The notes under the pieces are model-generated. The model saw nothing but the letters and a program-made list of their open reading frames with translations, made no database searches and had not been told where the DNA came from. Both the position numbers and the translations under genes were made by a program. From contig JBFWMM010000002.1 in assembly GCA_050251615.1 (NCBI GenBank), positions 1 to 64,000 on the forward strand: a stretch of DNA of 64,000 nt, given 5' to 3'. This document shows positions 7,762 through 16,900 of the stretch, piece by piece. The stretch's first letter is position 1. Every line of letters begins with the position of its first letter. This DNA comes from Sedimentisphaera sp050251615 (lineage in GTDB: Bacteria; Planctomycetota; Phycisphaerae; Sedimentisphaerales; Sedimentisphaeraceae).

Positions 7762-7947
7762 CAACAAGCTGGACGCTAGGCGGAGGCTGTTGTGGGTGTC
7801 GCCGAGCCAAACCTGACCGTGTGTTTAACAGCACGGCAGGTGGCAGAAAAGGCGAACCTGCGACACTCCGCTTGTTGAATCAGCTCTTTCCTCTGTTTAC
7901 GGCCCGTGCCGACACCCACGCGGTGCTCCTCCTCGCTCCGAGGAGGA
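7762..7947 (+). ncRNA. Structured leader of the sigma gene: candidate pseudoknot plus SD-sequestering hairpin
   Basis: CAACAAGC (7762-7769) and GCGGAG (7780-7785) can both pair with the continuous strand CTCCGCTTGTTG (7866-7877). GTGGGTGTCG (7792-7801) pairs perfectly with CGACACCCAC (7910-7919), which gives an interleaved, pseudoknot order. An internal hairpin GCAGGT/ACCTGC lies in between. Eight bases on, TCCTCCTCG (7927-7935) and CGAGGAGGA (7939-7947) form a perfect 9-bp hairpin with a 3-base loop that buries the whole Shine-Dalgarno, 5 bases before the ATG at 7952. I do not recognise a known riboswitch class. Confidence 0.6.
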
Positions 7948-7951
7948 CCAA

Positions 7952-8536
7952 ATGTTTTATCGAAATTCTTATGAAGGCATCGATGGGTATGCCGCAGACC
8001 TTATTCGGCACAAAGCAAGGCAACTGGTGGGTAAAGCCGGACTGACAGAAGACGATCGGCAGGATCTTGAGCAGGAACTGATGATCGACCTGTTGGGCAG
8101 AATGAAGCACTTCAACCCTGCAAAGGGGAAGAAAACAACCTTCATGACTCGCATCGTGGAGCGGAGGATTTCAACCATTCTTGAAGCCCGCTTCGCTCAA
8201 TGCAGAGACTGGCGCAAATGCTTCAACACTCTCAACGACCCTATTCCGGGCGGTGACAACGATTCAGCAGAGCGTATTGAACAGGTTTGCAGTGATGGGC
8301 TGATGGGACACCACGGCAAGGAAAGCATCGAGCAACGGCAAAACGATATACGCTTCGATGTCGAGCGGGTCATTGCCGCACTACCGGCAGATCTGCAGGA
8401 ACTCTGCGAAAAACTGCAATCGAGCAACATGGCTGAAATTGCACGGGAGATGGGTGTGCCGCGCAGCACTCTCTACGGAACACTGACCAAGCTGAGGGAC
8501 GCATTCCGGGATGGTGGATTGGAAGAATACCTCTGA
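7952..8536 (+). CDS. Phage-encoded sigma-70 family (ECF-like) RNA polymerase sigma factor
   Basis: A 194-residue protein with the two-domain plan of small sigma factors. Region 2 spans about residues 13-83 (DLEQELMIDLLGRM, then FNPAKGKKTTFMTRIVERR, the typical Y/F-x-P-x-G-x-x-x-x-F core of region 2). A loose linker covers about 84-130. Region 4 spans about 131-188, with the HTH SNMAEIAREMGVPRSTLYGTLTKL. It would bind core RNA polymerase and redirect it to phage promoters. The ATG at 7952 follows GAGGAGG, which is locked in a hairpin. A repeated promoter motif begins 5 bases after its stop, and ten copies occur across the phage, which is what a dedicated sigma factor predicts. Assignment to the sigma family is firm; the promoter pairing is inferred. 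Confidence 0.88.
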   Translation: MFYRNSYEGIDGYAADLIRHKARQLVGKAGLTEDDRQDLEQELMIDLLGRMKHFNPAKGKKTTFMTRIVERRISTILEARFAQCRDWRKCFNTLNDPIPGGDNDSAERIEQVCSDGLMGHHGKESIEQRQNDIRFDVERVIAALPADLQELCEKLQSSNMAEIAREMGVPRSTLYGTLTKLRDAFRDGGLEEYL

Positions 8537-8540
8537 TCGA

Positions 8541-8572
8541 CCGACGCATCGCCCGAGGTTCCGGTAAGTAAG
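8541..8572 (+). promoter_or_regulatory. Phage-specific promoter motif, copy 2 (recombination/replication operon)
   Basis: CCGACG (8541-8546), 18 bases ending TTCCGG, TAAGTAAG (8565-8572). It begins 5 bases after the sigma gene stop, 73 bases before the next start. An inverted repeat, CCGAGGTTCCGGT with ACCGGGGCCTCGG (two mismatches), flanks its -10-like half. Confidence 0.85.
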
Positions 8573-8644
8573 CATCGTGCCGCATGAAGCGGACAACCGG
8601 GGCCTCGGTAAACAGAAAACCTGAGAAACAACAGGAGATTAATA

Positions 8645-8965
8645 ATGGAAACTTACAAGTATCGCTTTGATCAGTCGGTCCCGGCTCAGGACTTGGAAGA
8701 CACCTTCATGCTGGCGTTGCTGGCTGTGGAAAGCATGTATGGACACTCCAGAGTGAGGATGGAATCCCGCTTCAATCTGGATAAACAGAATCGCACCTGT
8801 CAGATCGATGCCGCGACCAAAGTCGGCGGTGATCTGGCGAGCATCTTTACCGGATTCGCCACCAAGGAATACGGCGAGCGTGCGGTGATGATTGACCGTG
8901 AGCCCGCCGGTGGCGGATGCGCCTGTAATGCAAAAGCACCTTCAGCAATGGAGGTGGCGGTATGA
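8645..8965 (+). CDS. Small unrecognised early phage protein
   Basis: A 106-residue protein that opens the recombination operon. It has an N-terminal acidic alpha/beta part (DLEDTFMLALLAVESMYGHSRVRMESRF) and a C-terminal CAC cysteine pair in a glycine-rich stretch. ATG at 8645 follows CAGGAGA. Its stop overlaps the next start (ATGAGC). Genes of this shape often precede Cas4-like nucleases in phages; I cannot name its function. Confidence 0.7.
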   Translation: METYKYRFDQSVPAQDLEDTFMLALLAVESMYGHSRVRMESRFNLDKQNRTCQIDAATKVGGDLASIFTGFATKEYGERAVMIDREPAGGGCACNAKAPSAMEVAV

Positions 8966-9978
8966 GCGAATTGATGACCACCACGTATTCCATGTGGCGG
9001 CTCTTCCGCAATTGCCGCAAGGCTTGTGAATACCGCTACCTGAGGGACCTTGTTCCTCTGGAGCGGGATCACAACCTGGCTTTCGGATCGGTCATACATG
9101 ATTGCCTTGAAATCTGGCATGGGCAGAGGGACCTCGAAAAGGTTCTCGAACATATAGATCAGGTCTATGCCAACCGGTCTCATGATGATCATCAACACGC
9201 CGACTGGCATCTCGCTACCGCCATGATGAGTTCATACACTGAGCATTATCCCGTCGAGGATTTTGATGTGGTCGCTCTGGAAAAGACCTTTGAAGGAGCG
9301 ATCATCAATCCTGACACCAATGCCGCTTCAAGAAGTTTTGTATTGGCGGGCAAAGTGGACGGTCTGGTCAAGCAGGATGGGCAGTATTTCCTTCTGGAAC
9401 ATAAGACAGCCTCTCAAATTGACGCCGGTTATCTGGAGAGGCTCTGGACTGATTTTCAGATCATCATTTATGCGTGGTATCTGGAACAGACCCTCGGCAT
9501 CCACATCTCCGGCATTATCTACAACGTGCTGGTAAAGGCCAAACTGCGCCAGAGCAAAGGTGAAACGGAAGCTGAATTTGAAACCCGCCGTGCTGAGTTG
9601 ATTGCAAAATCTAAAACCGGCAAGAGCAGTGCCAAGCGCAAGATGCCTGAGACGGATGAATCCTTTCAGCAACGCCTTAAAGAGAAATATCTCGAGCCGG
9701 GCATGTTTCACCGGGAGCTGCTCTACATCTCCCGCGATCAGTTCGACGAGCTCCGCAGCGAGCTTTGGGAGCTTTCCAAAGCGATGCTGGATGCCCGTCG
9801 CCGCAACACCTTCTACCGCAATACAGCCTTCTGTTTTCAGTATGGACGCGCCTGTCCCTACTTCCCGCTGTGCCGGAGCGGTGAGAATCCCAACGTCATT
9901 GAAAACCATTACCAACGGGTGCTCCCGCACGAAGAGCTGCGGGATGGAGCAAGTGAAGACGCTGCCCCTGTTTTTTAA
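8962..9978 (+). CDS. PD-(D/E)XK superfamily nuclease (Cas4/RecB-like)
   Basis: A 338-residue exonuclease-like protein. The catalytic core is visible as GKVDG with Asp133, then LLEHKT with Glu146 and Lys148, the D-ExK signature of RecB-family nucleases. N-terminal CRKACEY and the C-terminal cysteines in CFQYGRACPYFPLCRSG could hold an Fe-S cluster as in AddB and Cas4. It is the first of several DNA-processing genes in one operon with an ATPase, an SSB-like protein, an ERCC4 nuclease and a RecD-like helicase, so it probably acts in phage recombination or end processing. Start ATG 8962 overlaps the previous stop by 4 bases. Confidence 0.85.
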   Translation: MSELMTTTYSMWRLFRNCRKACEYRYLRDLVPLERDHNLAFGSVIHDCLEIWHGQRDLEKVLEHIDQVYANRSHDDHQHADWHLATAMMSSYTEHYPVEDFDVVALEKTFEGAIINPDTNAASRSFVLAGKVDGLVKQDGQYFLLEHKTASQIDAGYLERLWTDFQIIIYAWYLEQTLGIHISGIIYNVLVKAKLRQSKGETEAEFETRRAELIAKSKTGKSSAKRKMPETDESFQQRLKEKYLEPGMFHRELLYISRDQFDELRSELWELSKAMLDARRRNTFYRNTAFCFQYGRACPYFPLCRSGENPNVIENHYQRVLPHEELRDGASEDAAPVF

Positions 9979-10003
9979 CCCAAACCATACAAGGAGATAA
10001 ATC

Positions 10004-10774
10004 ATGCTTCCAAAAAGCAAAACCAAACCGAAAGCAACCCTGAACGACCTGACCGCACTGGTTTATGGTCCGAGCAAAATTGGCAAAAGCACTTGGTGCT
10101 CACATGCGGATAACGCCCTGTTTCTCGCCACGGAACCGGGCCTGAACGCCCTCGAAGTGTTCGAAGCGCCCATTACCTGCTGGGATGACCTTCTGCAGGC
10201 GTGCGCTGAGATTGCGGATGGCAAACACGACTTCAAAACCATCGTCATCGACACGGTGGATAACGCCTATCGTATGTGTGCGGATTATGTCTGCAAGAAG
10301 TTCAAGATCGAGCATGAGTCCGATCTGGGCTACGGCAAAGGCTATGCCCTCATCAACAATGAGTTTCAGCGTGTTATCAACAAGCTGGCATTTCTGCCTT
10401 ATGGCCTGATCCTCATTTCCCACTCCCACGAGCGTGACATCGAAACACGTACCGGGAAACACACACGCATTGTGCCGACCCTGCCGGATAAAGCACGCAA
10501 GCTGGTCACCGGTCTGGTGGACCTGATCCTGTTCTGTGATTTGGACATGAAGACAGGTGACGACGGCAAGCCCATGTATCAGCGGGTCATGCGCACCAAG
10601 CCAAGTCCTAATTACGACGCCGGAGATCGAACCGGCCGACTTCCGGAGATGATCCCTCTGGATTTCCAGACCTTTCTGAAAGCTTTCAATCAAACGGCTG
10701 CCGGTTCAGCGGTGAGTGCCGCCCGGACTAAGTCGGAGCCAGCCACAACGGCTAAACCTCAAAATAAGGAGTAA
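10004..10774 (+). CDS. RecA-like AAA ATPase, phage nucleotide-binding protein
   Basis: A 256-residue P-loop ATPase of the phage nucleotide-binding (AAA_24) type. Walker A is GPSKIGKST (residues 22-30), Walker B is TIVIDTVD (about 80-87), and a sensor-like ILISHSH follows. Such proteins sit beside single-strand-binding and nuclease genes in phages and resemble Sak4-type single-strand annealing recombinases. The C-terminal 30 residues are a low-complexity Ala/Thr/Lys tail. ATG at 10004 follows AAGGAGA. The neighbours, an ExK nuclease upstream and an SSB-like protein downstream, support a recombination role. Confidence 0.85.
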   Translation: MLPKSKTKPKATLNDLTALVYGPSKIGKSTWCSHADNALFLATEPGLNALEVFEAPITCWDDLLQACAEIADGKHDFKTIVIDTVDNAYRMCADYVCKKFKIEHESDLGYGKGYALINNEFQRVINKLAFLPYGLILISHSHERDIETRTGKHTRIVPTLPDKARKLVTGLVDLILFCDLDMKTGDDGKPMYQRVMRTKPSPNYDAGDRTGRLPEMIPLDFQTFLKAFNQTAAGSAVSAARTKSEPATTAKPQNKE

Positions 10775-10779
10775 TAACT

Positions 10780-11253
10780 ATGAGTTGGAATAACGACGAT
10801 ACCATGGATCTGGCGCAGTTCGATGATGATTTTGTCACTGCGGATGTTGAAGAAAAGGACTTTGAGGCTGTTCCCGACGGGAAATATCAGGTCAAGGTCG
10901 ATCGCGTGGAGCTGACCCGCTCGGAAACTTCCGGTAACCCCATGCTCAAGTGGGCGCTGAAGATTCTGGGACCCACACACAAAGGTCGGCTGCTTTGGCG
11001 CAACAACGTCATTGCCAGCAAGGACAATGTGAAATGGCTCAAGCAGGATCTCTATACCTGCGGCCTTCAGATGGACAAACTTTCTGACCTCCCGGGCAAA
11101 CTGGAAACCCTTCTGGATGTCGGGCTCGAGGTGACCAAGCGCACGAAAAACGAATTCGAGAACATCTACTTCAATCGCCGGATTGTGCTTTCGGATGAAG
11201 ATGCCGCAGCACCGTCGGCCGGTCACGATGTAGACGACATGATTCCGTTTTGA
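10780..11253 (+). CDS. DUF669-type single-stranded DNA binding-like protein
   Basis: A 157-residue protein of the DUF669 type, beginning MSWNNDDTMDLAQFDDDF with an OB-like core containing VPDGKYQVKVDRVE and WALKILGPTHKGRLLWRNN. The very end, DDMIPF, closely matches the acidic tail of bacterial SSB (DDIPF) that recruits partner proteins. That tail and the position between the RecA-like ATPase and a structure-specific nuclease suggest it is the phage ssDNA-binding protein. ATG at 10780 follows AAGGAG. The function is inferred from the tail and neighbours. Confidence 0.75.
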   Translation: MSWNNDDTMDLAQFDDDFVTADVEEKDFEAVPDGKYQVKVDRVELTRSETSGNPMLKWALKILGPTHKGRLLWRNNVIASKDNVKWLKQDLYTCGLQMDKLSDLPGKLETLLDVGLEVTKRTKNEFENIYFNRRIVLSDEDAAAPSAGHDVDDMIPF

Positions 11254-11261
11254 GGATGGGC

Positions 11262-11732
11262 ATGGTTACCGTTGTCGTTGATACCCGGGAACAGGAGCCT
11301 TACGGATTTGACTCGGAAGCTGTCGCATCAATCCGCAAGGCCCTCCCGGCAGGAGATTACTCCATCGAGGGATTCGAGACCCGGGTGGCGGTGGAAAGAA
11401 AGTCCATGGCGGATTTTGTCTCCACTGTCATCCGAGGCCGAAAGCGTTTTCACAAGGAGCTGGAAAAACTCCGGCATTATGACGCGGCCTGTGTCGTTGT
11501 TGAAGCCAATTACCGGGATGTTCTCGGTGCTTGCTACCAAAGCGACGCCCATCCAAACGCCCTCATAGGAACCACTGCCTCCATCATCATTGACTTCGGT
11601 GTGCCCGTTTATTTCTGTTCAGACCGTCAGGCAGCCTGCCGGTTTGTTGAAGAGTTTTTAATGCACTTTCACCGGAGGTTCGCTCAATGCCAAGAAAATC
11701 AAACTCCCCGGCAAAACTCCGGGGAAGAATAG
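11262..11732 (+). CDS. ERCC4-domain (XPF-type) nuclease
   Basis: A compact 156-residue nuclease of the ERCC4 fold. The N-terminal VVDTREQ (Asp7) and VERKSMADF (Glu45, Lys47, Asp51) are the catalytic signatures of XPF/Mus81 nucleases. It consists of the nuclease domain alone, without the usual HhH pair, as is common in phages. It would cut branched or flap DNA during recombination and replication. I chose ATG 11262, six bases after GAGG; TTG 11250 and ATG 11256 are in frame. It overlaps the helicase gene by 46 bases. Confidence 0.88.
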   Translation: MVTVVVDTREQEPYGFDSEAVASIRKALPAGDYSIEGFETRVAVERKSMADFVSTVIRGRKRFHKELEKLRHYDAACVVVEANYRDVLGACYQSDAHPNALIGTTASIIIDFGVPVYFCSDRQAACRFVEEFLMHFHRRFAQCQENQTPRQNSGEE

Positions 11733-13909
11733 AGAAAGTTTATTATGCCGGGCCAAAGTTTTCCGCAGGCCGTTTACTCACCTCCACCGGAGATGAAATA
11801 CAGTTTGCCGGAAACCTGTTTGCCCGCGAAAACCAGCCCGTGGTCCTTGTGGGGACGTGGGCCACCCATCCGAAATACGGTCGTCAGTTCAAGGTCGATG
11901 CCATGGAGCACGATCTTGATCTGAACCCGGAAGGATTGATTCATTATCTGGCCAATCACCCGGACATCAAAGGGATTGGTCCAGCCAAAGCCCGCCTTAT
12001 AGTCGAAGAGTTCGGTGATTCATTTGAGGAGACTCTGATTGAATCACCGGAGCTTATTGCTTCAAAAGCCAGAATCTCCCTCGAAGCTGTGGGCCGTCTG
12101 AAGGATGAGTGGTGCAAAAACCGCAGTGTCAATGCCGTTCTGGCTTGGCTCTCAGCCTTTGGATTGACCCACCATCAGGTGACCACACTGGTTGACAAAC
12201 TGGGTGGGAGCTGCCTGGAGATTCTTAAAGCCGACCCCTACATTCTCATTCGGGAACTGCGTGGGTTCGGCTTCAAGAAAGTCGACAAGATTGCCCGCAA
12301 GCTCGGCACCCCAAAAGACCACACACCACGAATCCGTGCGGGCATTCAGTATTGCATGCATGAAGCGCTGGATCAGGGAAACTGCTGGGTCGAATACGAG
12401 GATCTGATTGATCAGGCCAACCTGCTGCTGGTGATGGATAATCTCGACAGCCGTATTCGAATTGAAACGGCGCTGGATAATCTTATCAGTGAAAGACGGC
12501 TCTCCTGTGAATCACATGGAGGACGTTTTCTGGTGGCGCTTTCCGATATTCTAAAAATGGAACAGGATATTGCCGCCACTTTCACTAAGGCAGATGATCC
12601 GAACCCTCATTTTAAATCGACCCGCAACCTGCAGAAACTGATTCTGCGTCAGGCAGAAACGCTCAATGAAAAGCAGCTCGAAGCGGTTCAGTCAACCCTG
12701 ACGCATTCCATCAGTCTGATATCCGGTGGAGCCGGATCGGGGAAAAGCTACACCGTATCGGTCATCAATGCCGTATGTGAAGAGTGTGACCTGGTGGTGG
12801 TTCTATCCGCTCCGACAGGTAAAGCGGCCAAGCGACTTGAGGAAGTGAGCGGTCGCACCGGAACCACGATTCATCGTCTGCTTGGCTATGATGGCAAATC
12901 CTTTTCAAAGGACAGTAACAATCCCATCGACGCTGATATTCTGATCATCGATGAGTTTTCAATGGTGGATGTTCCCTTGGCATGGCACCTGTTCAATGCA
13001 GTCGACTTTGCCAGAACGGCCATTGTCATTGTGGGAGACCACAACCAGCTGCCACCAGTCGGACCGGGAAACATCCTTCGGGATCTGATTCACTCGAATG
13101 CCATTCCGTCCGTCATTCTGGACAAGGTGGTCAGACAGGCCGGTGTACTGAAGGAAAACAGCACAGCCATTCTCAAAGGAGAAGTCAGAAAGACCAGTGA
13201 AGCCAGTGTGCATGGATGCCGGGACTGGTATCTGGCGGATCAGTTCACCGATCCGAGTGCAGCTCGAAATTTCCTGTTGGATCTCTTTGGCAAACGACTC
13301 GATGCCCTTGGCTTTGATTTGATCAAGGACGTGCAGGTGTTGACCCCGACGCACAAGGGACCGCTTGGAACTAAATCCCTCAATGAAGACTTGCAGCGGC
13401 TGATCCAGAAACGGCTCTGGAATGCAAATGTACCGGAAACGATTCCCGGTCGCCGGTCACCATTTTTGAAACACGACAAGGTCATTCAGACCCGCAACAA
13501 CTATGACCTGAACGTGATGAACGGTGCCATCGGCCATGTGGTCGATGTTTTGCCCAACGGCACGCTGCTGATTGATTTCGAGGGTGTGGCGGTTGAGATC
13601 GAAAAAGGATCGCCGAACCTTCAGGACATCCAGCTGGCCTATGCGCTGACAATCCACAAAACCCAGGGATCGGAATTTCCATGCGCTGTCGTGGTGGTCC
13701 ACAAAGCTCATTCCTTTATGCATCATCGTAATCTGCTGTACACCGGCGTGACCCGTGCCCGCAAGACAGCGATTGTGCTGGGCGACCGATGGGGTATCCG
13801 CAATTGCGCCAAGAAATGTCAGGTGGATGATCGCAAGACGTTCCTCTCCATTTTATTGAACAATGTGAATTGTCCTGAAGAGCAGTCAGCTTGCGCGGGG
13901 GCACAATGA
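11687..13909 (+). CDS. RecD2-like superfamily 1 DNA helicase
   Basis: A 740-residue helicase of the RecD2/TraA group. An N-terminal OB-like region and helix-hairpin-helix repeats (IKGIGPAKARLIVEEFG, about residues 95-110; GFGFKKVDKIARKLG, about 192-206) precede the SF1 motor: Walker A GGAGSGKS (residues 347-354), motif Ia SAPTGKAAKRL, Walker B LIIDEFSMVD, motif III VGDHNQLPPVG, and the C-terminal TIHKTQGSEF and LYTGVTRARK. It should unwind DNA 5' to 3'. No RecB/RecC partners are present, as is typical for RecD2. It overlaps both neighbours. Confidence 0.92.
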   Translation: MPRKSNSPAKLRGRIEKVYYAGPKFSAGRLLTSTGDEIQFAGNLFARENQPVVLVGTWATHPKYGRQFKVDAMEHDLDLNPEGLIHYLANHPDIKGIGPAKARLIVEEFGDSFEETLIESPELIASKARISLEAVGRLKDEWCKNRSVNAVLAWLSAFGLTHHQVTTLVDKLGGSCLEILKADPYILIRELRGFGFKKVDKIARKLGTPKDHTPRIRAGIQYCMHEALDQGNCWVEYEDLIDQANLLLVMDNLDSRIRIETALDNLISERRLSCESHGGRFLVALSDILKMEQDIAATFTKADDPNPHFKSTRNLQKLILRQAETLNEKQLEAVQSTLTHSISLISGGAGSGKSYTVSVINAVCEECDLVVVLSAPTGKAAKRLEEVSGRTGTTIHRLLGYDGKSFSKDSNNPIDADILIIDEFSMVDVPLAWHLFNAVDFARTAIVIVGDHNQLPPVGPGNILRDLIHSNAIPSVILDKVVRQAGVLKENSTAILKGEVRKTSEASVHGCRDWYLADQFTDPSAARNFLLDLFGKRLDALGFDLIKDVQVLTPTHKGPLGTKSLNEDLQRLIQKRLWNANVPETIPGRRSPFLKHDKVIQTRNNYDLNVMNGAIGHVVDVLPNGTLLIDFEGVAVEIEKGSPNLQDIQLAYALTIHKTQGSEFPCAVVVVHKAHSFMHHRNLLYTGVTRARKTAIVLGDRWGIRNCAKKCQVDDRKTFLSILLNNVNCPEEQSACAGAQ

Positions 13910-16900
13910 GTATGGGCGGTTCAGATAATGTCAGAGAATACTACCGCCTGATAACCGAGCTCGATATCGGTGATGTGGCAAGGGATCTTCTGGCCGGAAG
14001 AATCACGCAGGAATCTCGGCAGCGGCTCCAATGTGATTGCCCGCACCATCAGAGTCAGTCCCATCGCTCACTTCATGTGATGCTCGACAAACAGGGCTGG
14101 TACTGCTTCGGCTGCGGTGTGGGCGGAGATGTCCTGCAGCTGGTCGAGTTTGTTCAATCGGGCACGGTTACCGCCGGGCAATCCGGTCCCATGCCCGACA
14201 GCCATCGACAGGCCCGTGACTTCCTTGCTGGAAAAGCCGGGATGCCGCCGTTGTCGCGTTATGGCCTCACGCAGGAGCGCTTGGAGCAGACGGAAAATGA
14301 TCGTTCCTTTGAGATCCGGGTTAAAGATGCCCTGACCGAGCTGGCCCGCTACTATCACCAGCGGCTCAAGGAAAATCAGGAAGCGCTGACTTGGCTGAAA
14401 GAAAAGTACGCCATCAGTGATGAGACCATCGACGACCTGTTGATTGGTTTTGCCGACAATGAGTCTGGTGTCATTGCTGCCCTGCGCTCAGGCGATCATG
14501 GTTTCAGCAAACGGGAACTTTCAGCAACGGGAGCCTTTCGCCCGACCAGTCAGGATGGATTGAATCCGTTTTTTGAAAAACGCATCATCTTCCCATACTG
14601 GAGCCGTGGGCGTGTTGTGTTCATGATCGGCCGCAAGACACCATTGACACCAGATGCAAACTGGGAACAGGGAAAGTATAAAAAGCTTCCGGTTCACGAT
14701 GAACATCAGCGTCCTTATATTGCCCGGTTCATAAACAATGCGGTTCTCTTCAATGAAGACTGTCTGCTGGGCAAGCCCGATCACATCATCATTACCGAAG
14801 GCGTGACGGATTGCATCGCTCTTATGCAGCAGGACTTTCCTGCGATCTCTCCTGTTACGGTAAGAATCAGGGCCGCAGACTGGGAACGTTTGGTTCCGAA
14901 GATGCGCGGACTCAAGACCGTTTATATCTGTCAGGACAATGAAATCTCGGAGGCAGGGCTCAAGGGAGCCTTGCAGACTGCCCGCACGCTGGCCGAACAT
15001 AAGATTGATACGAAACTGGTTACCATTCCTCTGAATGAACCCCAACAGCAGGCACGTCAGGAACTTCAAGAACGGTTCAATCTGACGGCGGCTGTCGGTC
15101 CCCGGGAGCTGGCCAAATTGCTCGAAGGCCATTCTGCCGAGGAAATCCGGGATGCCGAAACGCTGTTGGCCAACGCCAAGATTGATGTAAACGACTTCTT
15201 TGCATTGGGCAATGGCAAAGCTGAATTTCAGGAGCTGCTGTCAGCGGCCTGTACGCCGGTGGAGTTCGGCATTCAAAGCCTGCCCGAGGATGCCCCAGAG
15301 GAAGAGAGAAATCGCCAGCTTGAGCCGGTTCTGGCCGAAATTTCAGCCCACTCACCACTGGAGCAAAGTCGCCTGCTGAAACTGGTTCAGGAACGCCTTG
15401 GTAAATCGGTTCCAATGGCGACGCTGAAAGAACAGGTTCGTTCTGTTCAACAGAACCGAAGAGACAATGCCAAAAAGGAAAAGAAGAAGGCCAAGCGTCT
15501 CAGCGGATCACCGCCTGGCTCATGCCGTGGTCGCGTCGATGAAGTATTGATCGACACAGAAATTGAAAATGGCGCACCGGATTACACCGCTGCAGCCGAA
15601 GCTGCTTATGACTGGTTTTCGGCCAACGGAGCCCAGTTTTTTTACACCCAGACCGGCGAGCCGTTCATGTATTTCGACAACTCCATTTACTGGATGGATT
15701 CACCCGATCGGGGGCGCAAAAGGCAGTATGCAGCCATGCTCTACAAACACACAGGCATGGTTCCCACTTCCAATGGTGGTCGCACCTTTTTTGAGGTGCT
15801 ACCCAGTCTGGCTATGATTCGCGGACAGGTCCGTGACCATTTCTCGTGGCTGCACACAGATATTTCCAATTTCACCGTTTACTTCAACCTGAACAATCAG
15901 GACCATGAAATTGCCCGGATCACACCCGACGGCATCGAGATTCTGAAGAACGGTGGAAACGCCGACGGGATCATTCTGGATGGTTCCCGCGAGATGAAGC
16001 CCCTTAAATTTATGAAAGAAGCCTCACCCGAGGAGGCCGATAAATTGCTGGTTGATTTTTTGATCAATAATATGACCTGCTCGCAGGGAGACCGCTTTCT
16101 GATTCTCTCGTGGTTGACATGTTTCCTGTTGATTGATTTTTCAGGGACCCGGCCCATGACCCGTTTTGAAGGTTCGGCCGGATCGGGTAAGACCACGGCC
16201 AGTAAAATTATTTCTGCTTTGTTGTACGGAGAACCTCAGCATAAGAAAGCCACCGATGCTGCCAACTACACCGATGGTTCCCAGAACCCGCTTATTGTCC
16301 TCGACAACATCGAGGTCCGGCAAATGAGCGAGGAGCTAACGACCTTCATGCTCACCAGCATCACCGGGATTGCTAAGGAGAAGCGCAAGAGCGGAACGGA
16401 CAGTGAAACCGTGACCGAGCGGACCAAGTGTCTGCTCAACACAACCGGCATTGAGCCTTTATGTGGTGAGCTTTCCGAAATTCAGTCCCGGAGTTTTGTT
16501 GTCAATTTCGATATCGATAATCAGGGCAACGACTGTTTCATTGAATCGGATGTTATTGCCGCCATACAGCGGAATCGGGATCTGATTATTTCCGCCCTGA
16601 TGAAAAGGACCAGCGAGGTACTGGCAATGATGAAGGACGGAATGCGGACACAGGCGATGAAGTTGCTGCATGAGGCCCTTGGTAATCATGATAAAAGGCG
16701 CTGCAACGAATATCTCAGTCTGATGTATCTGATGCTGCTGGCTGGATCGTCTCAGGAGCAGGTAGAGCAAGGAATGACAACTCTGGCTCCAGCCTTCAAG
16801 CAGCAGATACAGACCATCAACCAGACAAGTCGTGAAACCGCCCGGGAATCCAATCACACCGCCACGGCGCTCTCGACCTTGTTCAAAGCATGGCAGACCG

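Noticed and set aside
9328..10026. Minus-strand ORF of 232 codons opposite the nuclease gene
   Set aside because: It lies antisense to a gene with clear catalytic motifs and has no recognisable domain.
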